This document shows, piece after piece, positions 16,656 through 24,315 of a stretch of 44,719 nucleotides of DNA. The notes below the pieces were generated by a model. That model did not search any database. It saw nothing but the letters and a program-made list of their open reading frames with translations, and was not told where the DNA came from. Source of the DNA: an uncultured Lachnospiraceae bacterium (GTDB taxonomy: Bacteria > Bacillota > Clostridia > Lachnospirales > Lachnospiraceae); assembly GCA_910577015.1 (NCBI GenBank), contig CAJTKU010000021.1:1-44719 (forward strand), read 5' to 3'. Positions within the stretch are counted from its first letter, which is position 1. Each line of letters starts with the position of its first letter. The position numbers and the translations under genes were made by a program.

Positions 16656-16674
16656 GTAAAGAAAGGAAACTGCA

Positions 16675-18273
16675 ATGTATGAATGCCCGAATTGCGCCGG
16701 CAACCTGCAATTTGACATTGACTGTCAGCAGCTATTGTGCCGTCACTGCAACACCACTGTAGACCCCTACAGTTTTCAAAAAGAAAAGGACGCGGAGGAA
16801 GCAACGGAGTATGATGTCACGGTCTTTTCCTGCCCCCAGTGCGGCGGCACAATTTTAAGTGAAGATACGACAGCGGCGACCTTTTGCAGCTTTTGCGGAG
16901 CCTCTACCATACTGGACAGCCGTATCAAGAAAGAAAGGCGTCCTGCCCGAATCATTCCTTTTACAAGGACGAAAGAGGATTGTAAAAAGGCTTACGCAAA
17001 AATGATGCGGCGCGCCATTTTTGCGCCGGGAGAATTGAAGAAGGCGGAGCATATTGACAAATTCAGGGGTATTTACATGCCATATTGGATTTTTTCCTTT
17101 GAAAACAAAGGGGAAATCTCTTTTAACGGAACCAGAAGCCATCAGCGGGGTGATTATCTTCATACAAAACACTATACCCTGCAAAGTTATGTGGACGCTT
17201 CCTATCAGGGTATTTCCTATGATGCGTCGGCGGCTTTTTCCGATAATCTGAGCAGCGCCATAGCGCCTTTTGACTTGACGCAGGAAAAACCGTTTACCCC
17301 GTCCTTCCTCAGCGGATTTTATGCGGATACAAGCGATGTGGACAAATGGGTATATCAGGGTGAGGCACAGGATATGGCTTTGGAAGACGGTTTTCGTTAT
17401 ATTTCTAAAAACAGCGTATGCAGGTGGCATCATGTTGCTGACAAAAATGAGTCTTCGCTGAAAAATGCACTTCGTCCCGAATGTACCTCTCATGATTTGG
17501 TTATGCTTCCGGTATGGTTTCTCTCTTACCGGAACGGGGACAGGGTGGCCTATGCGGTTGTCAACGGGCAGACAGGAAAAGCAGCGGCTGATTTGCCGGT
17601 GGACAGGAAAAAATACATAATCGGTTCCCTTTTGCTTGCCCTGCCGATATTTATTCTTTTTAATTTGTTTTTTACCGTAAAACCTGATATCCTGCTTTGG
17701 CTTTCCCTTTTGCTTGCTTTTATCTGCGGTGTGATTTCCAGTGTGCAGATGTCCCATATCCGAAGAAAAGATTCGGGTGAGGATGACAGAGGGCTTGTTC
17801 ATAAAAATAGTAAGGCCACTGGCTGGGTAAATTATGCGGATACAGGACGCCGGAAAAAAAGCATGGGAAGCGCAATGGGAGGTATTCTTTTTACCATTGT
17901 GTCTACCATATTGGCAGTTATGATTTTACCGAATTTTTTGATTGCTGAACTGGCCCGCGGAGGTAAGGGAGCGGTAACGGGAGTGGCTGCCCTGATACTT
18001 TTTGCAGGTATTATGATGGGGCCAAAGATAAAAAAACTGAATATATCCATGAAGGATATGTTGTCCGGTCTGGCAAAACCGGCAGCAGTTATTTTGTTTT
18101 CCCTTTTGATTCTGCTGATTCATCCGGCTTCCGATTTGTACTATTACGGCGGGGTGATTGCCGCGCTTTGCGTGGTAATCTGGAATCTGTTGGATATTAT
18201 AGGACGGTATAATGTGCTTGCCACGCGTAAGCTGCCGCAGTTTAACAGAAGGGGAGGTGATGACAATGCGTAA
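16675..18273 (+). CDS. Zinc-ribbon membrane protein of unknown function
   Basis: This 532-residue protein begins with two zinc-ribbon-like Cys pairs in tandem: CPNC at 4-7 with CRHC at 22-25, then CPQC with CSFC up to about residue 80. A soluble domain of about 220 residues follows, with YMPYWIFSF and HDLVMLPVWFLSYRNGD, a pattern seen in TFIIB-type zinc-ribbon proteins. The C-terminal 220 residues contain about six membrane segments. It is 19 bp after the decarboxylase gene and overlaps the next gene by 8 bp, so it belongs to the polyamine operon. Its role there is unknown. Sensing, scaffolding or export can be imagined, but nothing in the sequence decides. Confidence 0.8.
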   Translation: MYECPNCAGNLQFDIDCQQLLCRHCNTTVDPYSFQKEKDAEEATEYDVTVFSCPQCGGTILSEDTTAATFCSFCGASTILDSRIKKERRPARIIPFTRTKEDCKKAYAKMMRRAIFAPGELKKAEHIDKFRGIYMPYWIFSFENKGEISFNGTRSHQRGDYLHTKHYTLQSYVDASYQGISYDASAAFSDNLSSAIAPFDLTQEKPFTPSFLSGFYADTSDVDKWVYQGEAQDMALEDGFRYISKNSVCRWHHVADKNESSLKNALRPECTSHDLVMLPVWFLSYRNGDRVAYAVVNGQTGKAAADLPVDRKKYIIGSLLLALPIFILFNLFFTVKPDILLWLSLLLAFICGVISSVQMSHIRRKDSGEDDRGLVHKNSKATGWVNYADTGRRKKSMGSAMGGILFTIVSTILAVMILPNFLIAELARGGKGAVTGVAALILFAGIMMGPKIKKLNISMKDMLSGLAKPAAVILFSLLILLIHPASDLYYYGGVIAALCVVIWNLLDIIGRYNVLATRKLPQFNRRGGDDNA

Positions 18274-19063
18274 GTTTTGTTTTCACCTGTTCTTATCCGT
18301 AAGTATGTTTGTGGCTGCATTTCTGTGGAGCGGGACAGTATGCCATGCAGAGCCGTCCTATACGAATGCGGAAACCGGATACAGGGCTTTGGTGGAGGAC
18401 GACGCTTTTCTGCTTTCCGAAGAAGAAGCAAGCCAGCTGATTTTGTTCATGCAGGAGATTACTGCATATGGCAATGTCGCTTTTAAAACCATTAACGAGA
18501 ATTTTACGGATACGGAAAGCTATGCCAGGGGTTATTATCAAAGCCAATTCGGCACGGACAGCGGCACCCTGTTTTTGATAGACATGGATAACCGCAATAT
18601 CTGGATTCACAGTGACGGAGCGGTATACAAGGTTATCACCACCGCATATGCAAATACCATTACGGACAATGTGTACCGGTATGCTTCCAATGAAGACTAT
18701 TTTGGCTGTGCAAAAGAAGCGTTTGGGCAGATGCTTTCTTTATTAAAAGGACAAAAGATTGCACAACCCATGAAGTATATCAGCAATGCCCTGTTAGCGG
18801 CTATTTTAGCGCTTTTATTTAATTTTGGCATTGTAACATTCTTTTCCCGTTTGAAAAGGCCGGGGGAGAAGGAAATCATGGAAAACATTCCAAAACGGTT
18901 TTCCTATACCAAACCGACGGCTGTTTTCACCCATAAAACACGCGTTTACAATCCTGTCAGTTACGGAAGCGGAAGCGGAGGAAGCAGCGGCGGGAGCAGT
19001 GGCGGTGGAGGCAGCAGCGGAGGCGGCGGAAGAAGCGGAGGCGGAGGCGGCCATGGGTTTTAG
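18266..19063 (+). CDS. TPM-domain membrane protein with Gly/Ser-rich tail
   Basis: This 265-residue protein starts with a signal-like segment ending near CHA (residue 28). A TPM domain follows (about 35-150; DDAFLLSEEEASQLILFMQEI, GTLFLIDMDNRNIWIHSDG), then a membrane span (about 172-195). A basic cytoplasmic-looking stretch leads to a terminal tail of almost only Gly and Ser, ending GGGGGHGF. TPM proteins include YgcG-type membrane proteins, and some plant members have phosphatase activity. The ATG at 18266 is preferred because GGGGAGGTG at 18251-18259 is correctly spaced for it; it overlaps the previous stop by 8 bp. TPM and zinc-ribbon proteins as neighbours suggest a shared membrane complex. 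Confidence 0.82.
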   Translation: MRKFCFHLFLSVSMFVAAFLWSGTVCHAEPSYTNAETGYRALVEDDAFLLSEEEASQLILFMQEITAYGNVAFKTINENFTDTESYARGYYQSQFGTDSGTLFLIDMDNRNIWIHSDGAVYKVITTAYANTITDNVYRYASNEDYFGCAKEAFGQMLSLLKGQKIAQPMKYISNALLAAILALLFNFGIVTFFSRLKRPGEKEIMENIPKRFSYTKPTAVFTHKTRVYNPVSYGSGSGGSSGGSSGGGGSSGGGGRSGGGGGHGF

Positions 19064-19089
19064 GTTTAGATGGGGAAAGGACGTATGTA

Positions 19090-20190
19090 ATGAATATTAT
19101 TAAAGATTCCACACCACATGCGGACGGGTTTCGTATGCCGGCAGAATTTGAGCCGCATACGGGATGCATTATGATTTTTCCGGAACGGGCGGACTCCTGG
19201 CAGTACGGAGGTTATGCGGCAAGAAAAGCTTTTGTGCAGGCAGCCTGTGCAATAGCCCAGTCCGAAAAGGTAACCGTTCTGGCAAGCGATAAGCAGTATG
19301 AAAATGCAAGGGCTGTTCTGCCTTCCCATATCCGTGTGGCGGAGATGTCCTCCAACGATGCGTGGGCGAGGGATTATGCGCCTACCTTTGTAGTCAATGA
19401 AAAGGGTACGGTAAGGGGAATCGACTGGGGATTTAACGCATGGGGCGGTCTTACCGACGGCCTGTATTTCCCTTGGGATAAGGATAACCGGATGGCGCGG
19501 AAAATCTGTGATTTATTGGATGTGGATGTGTACGATAAGCGGGATTTTATTTTGGAAGGCGGTTCCATCCACACTGACGGCGACGGCACGGTTATGGTGA
19601 CGGAAAGCTGTCTGTTGAGTAAGGGAAGGAATCCGTCCCTGAGCCGGGAAGAAATAGAAGAAACACTAAAAGCCTTTCTGGGCGCAAAAAAAGTATTGTG
19701 GCTGCCGAGAGGCATTTATCTGGATGAAACCAACGAGCATGTGGACAATATCTGTGCCTTTACGGCGCCGGGAGAGGTCGTGCTTTCCTGGACGGAGGAC
19801 AAGGAGGACGCACAGTATGCCCTGTCCCTTGCCTGTCTTAAGTATCTTTCAGGGCAAAAAGACGCCAGGGGAAGAAAGCTGAAAGTCCATAAGCTTCCTC
19901 TGCCGAAGCCCGTCTGTATAAAGGAAGAGGAGTGTGAAGGGCTTGATTTGTGTGATGATGAACCGACCAGAAAACCGGGGGACAGGCTGGCGGCGTCGTA
20001 TGTGAATTTTTACATTGCCAACAAAGCCGTTGTCATGCCGGGATTTGGTGAGGAGACGGATGAAGCTGCAAAAAAAATATTGCAGGGGCTGTTTCCTGAC
20101 AGGAAAGTGCATCAGATTTATGCCAGGGATATTCTGATTGGCGGCGGCAATATCCACTGCATTACCCAGCAGATACCCGGCAGGCAATAA
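19090..20190 (+). CDS. aguA: Agmatine deiminase
   Basis: This 366-residue member of the guanidino-group-modifying (PPAD) family converts agmatine to N-carbamoylputrescine and ammonia. Recognisable segments are MPAEFEPHTGCIMIFPER, SSNDAWARDYAPTFVV with substrate-binding residues, FILEGGSIHTDGDG, DETNEHVDNICAF with the catalytic histidine, and GGGNIHCITQQIPGR with catalytic Cys357. Length and motifs are normal. It starts 26 bp after the TPM gene. It links the arginine decarboxylase upstream with the amidase downstream. Confidence 0.95.
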   Translation: MNIIKDSTPHADGFRMPAEFEPHTGCIMIFPERADSWQYGGYAARKAFVQAACAIAQSEKVTVLASDKQYENARAVLPSHIRVAEMSSNDAWARDYAPTFVVNEKGTVRGIDWGFNAWGGLTDGLYFPWDKDNRMARKICDLLDVDVYDKRDFILEGGSIHTDGDGTVMVTESCLLSKGRNPSLSREEIEETLKAFLGAKKVLWLPRGIYLDETNEHVDNICAFTAPGEVVLSWTEDKEDAQYALSLACLKYLSGQKDARGRKLKVHKLPLPKPVCIKEEECEGLDLCDDEPTRKPGDRLAASYVNFYIANKAVVMPGFGEETDEAAKKILQGLFPDRKVHQIYARDILIGGGNIHCITQQIPGRQ

Positions 20191-20224
20191 TCATGCGCAA
20201 AAGCGCTTTGGAATGGAGGAAATA

Positions 20225-21109
20225 ATGAGAAAAATAACGGTTGCGGCAGTGCAGATGTTTTGTAACAGAAGCAGGGAAGAAAACTTGAATGCGGCGGAAG
20301 GGTTTGTCAGGGAAGCGGCAAAAAAAGGGGCGAAAGTCATTCTTTTACCCGAATTGTTTGAAACATGGTATTTTTGTCAGGAAAAAAGATATGATTCCTA
20401 CAAGCTGGCTTCCGTTTTGGAAGAAAATCCGGCTGTGATTCGTCTACGTAAGGTGGCGGAGGAACTTTCTGTGGTACTGCCCGTCAGTTTTTTTGAGCGC
20501 GCAGGCAATACCACATACAATACGGTGGCAATGATAGATGCGGACGGAACCGTGCTGGGTATTTACAGAAAGACGCATATCCCGGACGACCATTTTTATC
20601 AGGAAAAGTTTTATTTTACACCGGGCGATACCGGTTTTAAGGTGTGGGAGACAAAATACGGAAAAATTGGCGTAGGCATCTGCTGGGACCAGTGGTTCCC
20701 GGAAGCCGCCCGCTGTATGGCGCTTATGGGCGCCGAGGTTTTGCTGTACCCCACTGCCATTGGCTCCGAGCCGATTTTATCCTGTGACAGTATGCCGCAG
20801 TGGCGCCGCTGTATGCAGGGGCACAGCGCCGCCAACATGATGCCGGTGGTTGCTGCAAACCGTGTGGGAAGGGAAGAAGTAGTCCCCGGACCCGATAACA
20901 ACAATCAGGATTCGGCGCTTGTATTTTACGGTTCTTCCTTTATCACCGATGAAACAGGGGAAATAGCGGAAAGTGCGGACAGGGAGTCCGAGCAGGTACT
21001 TTGCCATACCTTTGATTTGGATGCAGTGGAGGAAATGAGGATGAGCTGGGGCGTATTCAGGGATAGGCGTCCCGGGATGTATGACGCCATGCGGCAGATA
21101 TCCGGTTAA
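20225..21109 (+). CDS. aguB: N-carbamoylputrescine amidase
   Basis: This 294-residue nitrilase-superfamily enzyme hydrolyses N-carbamoylputrescine to putrescine, CO2 and ammonia. The Glu-Lys-Cys triad is visible: Glu in VILLPELFET, Lys in YRKTHIPDDH and Cys153 in GVGICWDQWFPEAAR. The last segment is diagnostic for the AguB branch. The start at 20225 follows GGAATGGAGG; an in-frame ATG at 20213 overlaps that site. It is the last gene of the polyamine operon, and its stop codon sits at the edge of a terminator stem. Confidence 0.95.
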   Translation: MRKITVAAVQMFCNRSREENLNAAEGFVREAAKKGAKVILLPELFETWYFCQEKRYDSYKLASVLEENPAVIRLRKVAEELSVVLPVSFFERAGNTTYNTVAMIDADGTVLGIYRKTHIPDDHFYQEKFYFTPGDTGFKVWETKYGKIGVGICWDQWFPEAARCMALMGAEVLLYPTAIGSEPILSCDSMPQWRRCMQGHSAANMMPVVAANRVGREEVVPGPDNNNQDSALVFYGSSFITDETGEIAESADRESEQVLCHTFDLDAVEEMRMSWGVFRDRRPGMYDAMRQISG

Positions 21110-21137
21110 AAGGGATATTATTGTAAATATCCCTTTT
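21108..21137. terminator. Bidirectional terminator overlapping two stop codons
   Basis: A perfect 12-bp stem, AAAAGGGATATT (21108-21119) with AATATCCCTTTT (21126-21137), has a six-base loop. It overlaps the last base pairs of aguB and the stop codon of the convergent regulator. Confidence 0.85.
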
Positions 21138-21633
21138 CCCGTAAATCAGATTTAATCAGTTCCATGGCTTTTTGCGAGGGAGCGGCGATGGTATGGTAGT
21201 GATAGTCTTCCGTCAGGGCGCAAAGAGGCCTGGAACTGCTTTTTTCGGCTTTTTGTACAAATTCTTTTGCATCGTCCAGATTGTTGATTACAAGGTCGCA
21301 CCGAATCTGTCCGTATATATCGTGGTCGATGGAAACATCCAGCATCCGGCCGCCCAGGTCCACCACGGAGGACATTTCATCCAGTATCTGTCCTTTGGTA
21401 TGCCTGACATAGATGACTTCCCTGTATTGGCAGTCCTCGGATTGAGGATGAAACAGGATATATCCTTTATTTGTGGAAAGAATATTCCGGTTTTCGGCAC
21501 GGAGCAGTGCTATATCCTGTACGATTACCTGACGGCTGACATGTAATTTCCTTGCCAGTTCGGCGCCGGATATGGGAGCTGACGATGTATGTAGTAATTC
21601 TATGATGCTTAGTCTTCTTTGTAATCCGTCCAT
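21118..21633 (-). CDS. niaR: NiaR-type transcriptional repressor (HTH plus 3H domain)
   Basis: This 171-residue protein has an N-terminal winged helix (RLSIIELLHTSSAPISGAEL and LHVSRQVIVQDIALLRAE). A 3H domain follows, named for three conserved histidines; candidates are in YVRHTKG, SIDHDIYGQI and DYHYHTIAAPS. Family members repress NAD biosynthesis and niacin uptake genes in response to nicotinate and a metal ion. No NAD gene is nearby, so targets lie elsewhere. It is the second gene of a minus-strand pair: the PilZ gene ends 27 bp upstream, and CAGGAG lies 12 nt before the start. Confidence 0.88.
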   Translation of the reverse strand: MDGLQRRLSIIELLHTSSAPISGAELARKLHVSRQVIVQDIALLRAENRNILSTNKGYILFHPQSEDCQYREVIYVRHTKGQILDEMSSVVDLGGRMLDVSIDHDIYGQIRCDLVINNLDDAKEFVQKAEKSSSRPLCALTEDYHYHTIAAPSQKAMELIKSDLREKGYLQ

Positions 21634-21660
21634 AGTGTCAGGTTACTCCTGTAATTCATT

Positions 21661-22344
21661 TCATTTTAAGGGAAAATTGTTGGCGCCCCTGCTTTTTTGC
21701 AGGCGGATGCGTTCTTTTTCCATAAGGTATCGTTCTAATAAAGGTATTTTATTGCCAAACTGGCATCCGTAAACAGTAATGTTGTTTTCCAGTTCAAAAG
21801 TTCTTACTATAGTGCCGTACAGCGTAAAAGAATATTTTTGCCCTGTTTCTTCAATGTAATCATGCAATTCTGTTTGTACCACGTCATGCTTTTTAAATTC
21901 TTTGTTCCTCTCGTAGGAAGTAAAGGAAAAACCGGTGGTACTCACATCTTTAATGTTACCCCTGATGCCCTCCTTATAAGTGCCTACAAAAATAAGCGCG
22001 TTGATGCCTACAAAGCAGCGGAAGGCTCCCCGTCTGTTAAATTCTTTACTCTCTTCCTCGGAAGCTATCATGTAACAAAAGGTACCGTCTTCCCTTTTGG
22101 CAGTCTGTATGGAAACATTATAAAATATATGTGGTTTTTTGTCAGGAAAGGCAACAACAAGGTGTACAGTGATTCCTTTTCCGTTGAATGAAATTATCTT
22201 GTCATTCTTTAAAACCGGCGCCGCAAGAATCATGTGCTTTCGTGGAATAAAGTCCAATACAAGGGAAGGAAATTCCATTTTCTGGTCTCCTACAAGAACC
22301 AGAAGCGTAATAGACTGTTCAGGTGTCAAATCTTCCATGTGCAT
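21661..22344 (-). CDS. PilZ domain protein, probable cyclic-di-GMP receptor
   Basis: This 227-residue protein has a YcgR-like N-terminal domain (about 1-95, beta-rich) and a C-terminal PilZ domain. The c-di-GMP-binding elements are present: R105-x-x-x-R109 in NRRGAFRC and D133-x-S-x-x-G138 in IKDVSTTGFSF. Binding of c-di-GMP is thus likely. The partner, motility or exopolysaccharide, is not in the window. The first ATG has AAAGGATGG upstream; a second in-frame ATG lies two codons later. It is probably co-transcribed with the NiaR gene. Confidence 0.85.
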   Translation of the reverse strand: MHMEDLTPEQSITLLVLVGDQKMEFPSLVLDFIPRKHMILAAPVLKNDKIISFNGKGITVHLVVAFPDKKPHIFYNVSIQTAKREDGTFCYMIASEEESKEFNRRGAFRCFVGINALIFVGTYKEGIRGNIKDVSTTGFSFTSYERNKEFKKHDVVQTELHDYIEETGQKYSFTLYGTIVRTFELENNITVYGCQFGNKIPLLERYLMEKERIRLQKSRGANNFPLK

Positions 22345-22439
22345 ATGACATCCATCCTTTCTGTATAGGGGTATGTGCGATAACAGGAAAGGTTACAATT
22401 TAATTTTATGTATCGGGGAAATTTTCACAATCAAATCAA

Positions 22440-22470
22440 AAAAGCTCCCGCAAAGGAACTTTTAAAGAAC
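22440..22470 (-). terminator. Terminator behind tRNA-Pro
   Basis: Read on the minus strand, AAGTTCC and GGAGCTT pair across a short loop with one G-U pair, followed by a run of T just after the tRNA 3' end. Confidence 0.6.
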
Positions 22471-22472
22471 AG

Positions 22473-22546
<74 letters not shown>

Positions 22547-22668
22547 AATCAGTTGAACATTAAAATAATACACTAAGCGGGCGGGGATGTCAAGATTTTT
22601 GTTGTTCGGGTTTTCACCTTGAAAAATTTCGGAATTTTCAGATTACACTTCCCAAAATCGAAATTATA

Positions 22669-22697
22669 TTGTTTTTGGGAAACAAACATAGTATAAT
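22669..22697 (+). promoter_or_regulatory. Sigma-A promoter of the DUF4143 ATPase gene, inside an inverted repeat
   Basis: TTGTTT (22669-22674), 17 bp, TATAAT (22692-22697). Two inverted repeats overlap the -35 region: TTCCCAAAA (22649-22657) with TTTTGGGAA (22673-22681), and TTGTTT with AAACAA. They are candidate operator sites. Confidence 0.65.
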
Positions 22698-22718
22698 AAC
22701 TTTGCGAGGTGATTTTCT

Positions 22719-23912
22719 ATGAAGCTGATTGAAAGAAAACAATACTTAGATAAAATGATAGGTGTTATCGGAACTCCAGATATTAAAGTTCTGACGGGTG
22801 TGCGTCGTTCCGGCAAATCGAAGCTGCTAGAAGCGTTCAAAGCGTATGTGCAAAAGAATATTGCTGATGCCAATATTATCCATATCAACTTCAATTTGTC
22901 TATATATGACAACCTTAAAGAATACAAAGTATTAAATGAATATATTGAAAGCAATTATGCAGAAAATAAGGAGAATTTCGTATTAATTGACGAGATTCAG
23001 ATGTGTGACAACTTTGAGCTGTGTATAAACAATCTACACGCAACCGAAATGTATAATCTTTATATCACGGGTTCTAATGCCTTCTTGCTCAGTTCAGATT
23101 TGGCAACTTTGTTTACCGGCAGAACATTTGAAATTAAAGTATATCCGTTTTCTTTTGCGGAGTATGTCCATTACTTTGACTTGACGGACAAATATAGCGC
23201 ATTCGATAACTATATGCTTGAAGGCGGTATGTCCGGCTCTTATGTGTATAAAAAGCAAGAGGATAAATACGATTATATTGAAACTGTTTTCGACACTTTA
23301 ATTTTAAGAGATATACGGCAAAAGTATAAAATCAAAAATCCTGTCTTAATGGAAAGAATTTCTCAATTCTTAATGGATAACGTATCTAACTTAACATCGG
23401 CGAGAAGTATTACGGATATTTTTACATCGAACAAAGATAAAATCAATCATAAGACGGTTGGCAGCTATCTGAATTATCTTTGCAATGCTTTTGCCTTTTA
23501 TAAGTTCCGCAGATATGACATTAAAGGCAAAAAATATCTCGCTTCTAACGATAAGTATTATTTGAGCGACCACACTTTTCGATATGCCAAGCTCGGAACA
23601 AAAAACCTAGACAACGGCAGAGTGATTGAAAATATCGTTGCTATGGAATTACTCAGACGTGGATATGAAGTTTATATCGGTGTTTTATATAAAAAAGAGA
23701 TTGATTTTGTGGCACTCAAGAGAAACGAGAAAATTTATATTCAGGTTTCGGACAATATAACCCATTCCGATACCTTTAAGCGAGAAGTGGAACCTCTGCT
23801 TAAAATCAGGGATGCCTATCCTAAGATGGTAATAGCACGAACAAGAAACTTTGAATATCAATATGAGGGCGTTAAAATTGTAGATGTGGCGGATTGGCTT
23901 TTGAATCAATAG
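22719..23912 (+). CDS. AAA ATPase with DUF4143 domain
   Basis: This 397-residue protein has an N-terminal AAA domain with Walker A GVRRSGKSK (about residues 27-35) and Walker B FVLIDEIQM (about 88-96), followed by YITGSNAFLLSS. The C-terminal DUF4143 region resembles a PD-(D/E)XK-type fold (RVIENIVAMELLRRGYEVYIG, KEIDFVALK). Such proteins are widespread, move horizontally and have no settled function. Base composition and codon use are visibly more AT-rich than neighbours. The gene lies between tRNA-Pro and a decayed gene, consistent with an accessory insertion. It has its own promoter and a GCGAGGTGA ribosome binding site. Confidence 0.88.
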   Translation: MKLIERKQYLDKMIGVIGTPDIKVLTGVRRSGKSKLLEAFKAYVQKNIADANIIHINFNLSIYDNLKEYKVLNEYIESNYAENKENFVLIDEIQMCDNFELCINNLHATEMYNLYITGSNAFLLSSDLATLFTGRTFEIKVYPFSFAEYVHYFDLTDKYSAFDNYMLEGGMSGSYVYKKQEDKYDYIETVFDTLILRDIRQKYKIKNPVLMERISQFLMDNVSNLTSARSITDIFTSNKDKINHKTVGSYLNYLCNAFAFYKFRRYDIKGKKYLASNDKYYLSDHTFRYAKLGTKNLDNGRVIENIVAMELLRRGYEVYIGVLYKKEIDFVALKRNEKIYIQVSDNITHSDTFKREVEPLLKIRDAYPKMVIARTRNFEYQYEGVKIVDVADWLLNQ

Positions 23913-23936
23913 GTTGTTTCCTGAAAATGAAAAATT

Positions 23937-24220
23937 TTATATTAATGAATGGTTTGGAATTAGATGGAAAGGAACTTCAAGCATATTATTATGTATTGTC
24001 TAAAAAGCAAAAATGTTGGAAAGTATTGACTGCACAAATTCAAATAATTTAAGAAAAACAGATTTTAGAAACTGCATGATGCATTTTGAGTTAAAAGACA
24101 AAGATGAAAATTCTCTTATTGCAGAAAAAAAATTTCGACTTTGCCATTCCTTTTTGCGGTCTTGTAGAAACTCAATTATATGAAAAGCTAAATATATATT
24201 TAGGGTTTGATTTACTATAA
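23937..24220 (+). pseudogene. Decayed gene fragment with two frameshifts
   Basis: Three consecutive plus-strand frames give protein-like sequence that only makes sense when joined. Frame one starts at ATG 23937 (MKNFILMNGLELDGKELQAY). Frame two covers about 24013-24125 (TDFRNCMMHFELKDKDENSL). Frame three continues after an eight-A run at 24125-24132 (NFDFAIPFCGLVETQLYEKL) and stops at 24220. Removing one A restores frame two to frame three. The AT-rich composition matches the DUF4143 gene just upstream. The ancestral family is not recognised. The remaining sequence up to 24259 shows nothing further. Confidence 0.6.
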
Positions 24221-24259
24221 AATGATTAAATTCATAATTCCGAAAAGTGAGTATATTGA

Positions 24260-24288
24260 TTGCCTTAATCCGGCCGCAAAGATATAAT
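24260..24288 (+). promoter_or_regulatory. Sigma-A promoter of the rRNA methyltransferase gene
   Basis: TTGCCT (24260-24265), 17 bp, TATAAT (24283-24288), about 28 bp upstream of the start codon. Confidence 0.65.
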
Positions 24289-24315
24289 GATAGAGAAAAA
24301 AGGGAGGATACCGCC

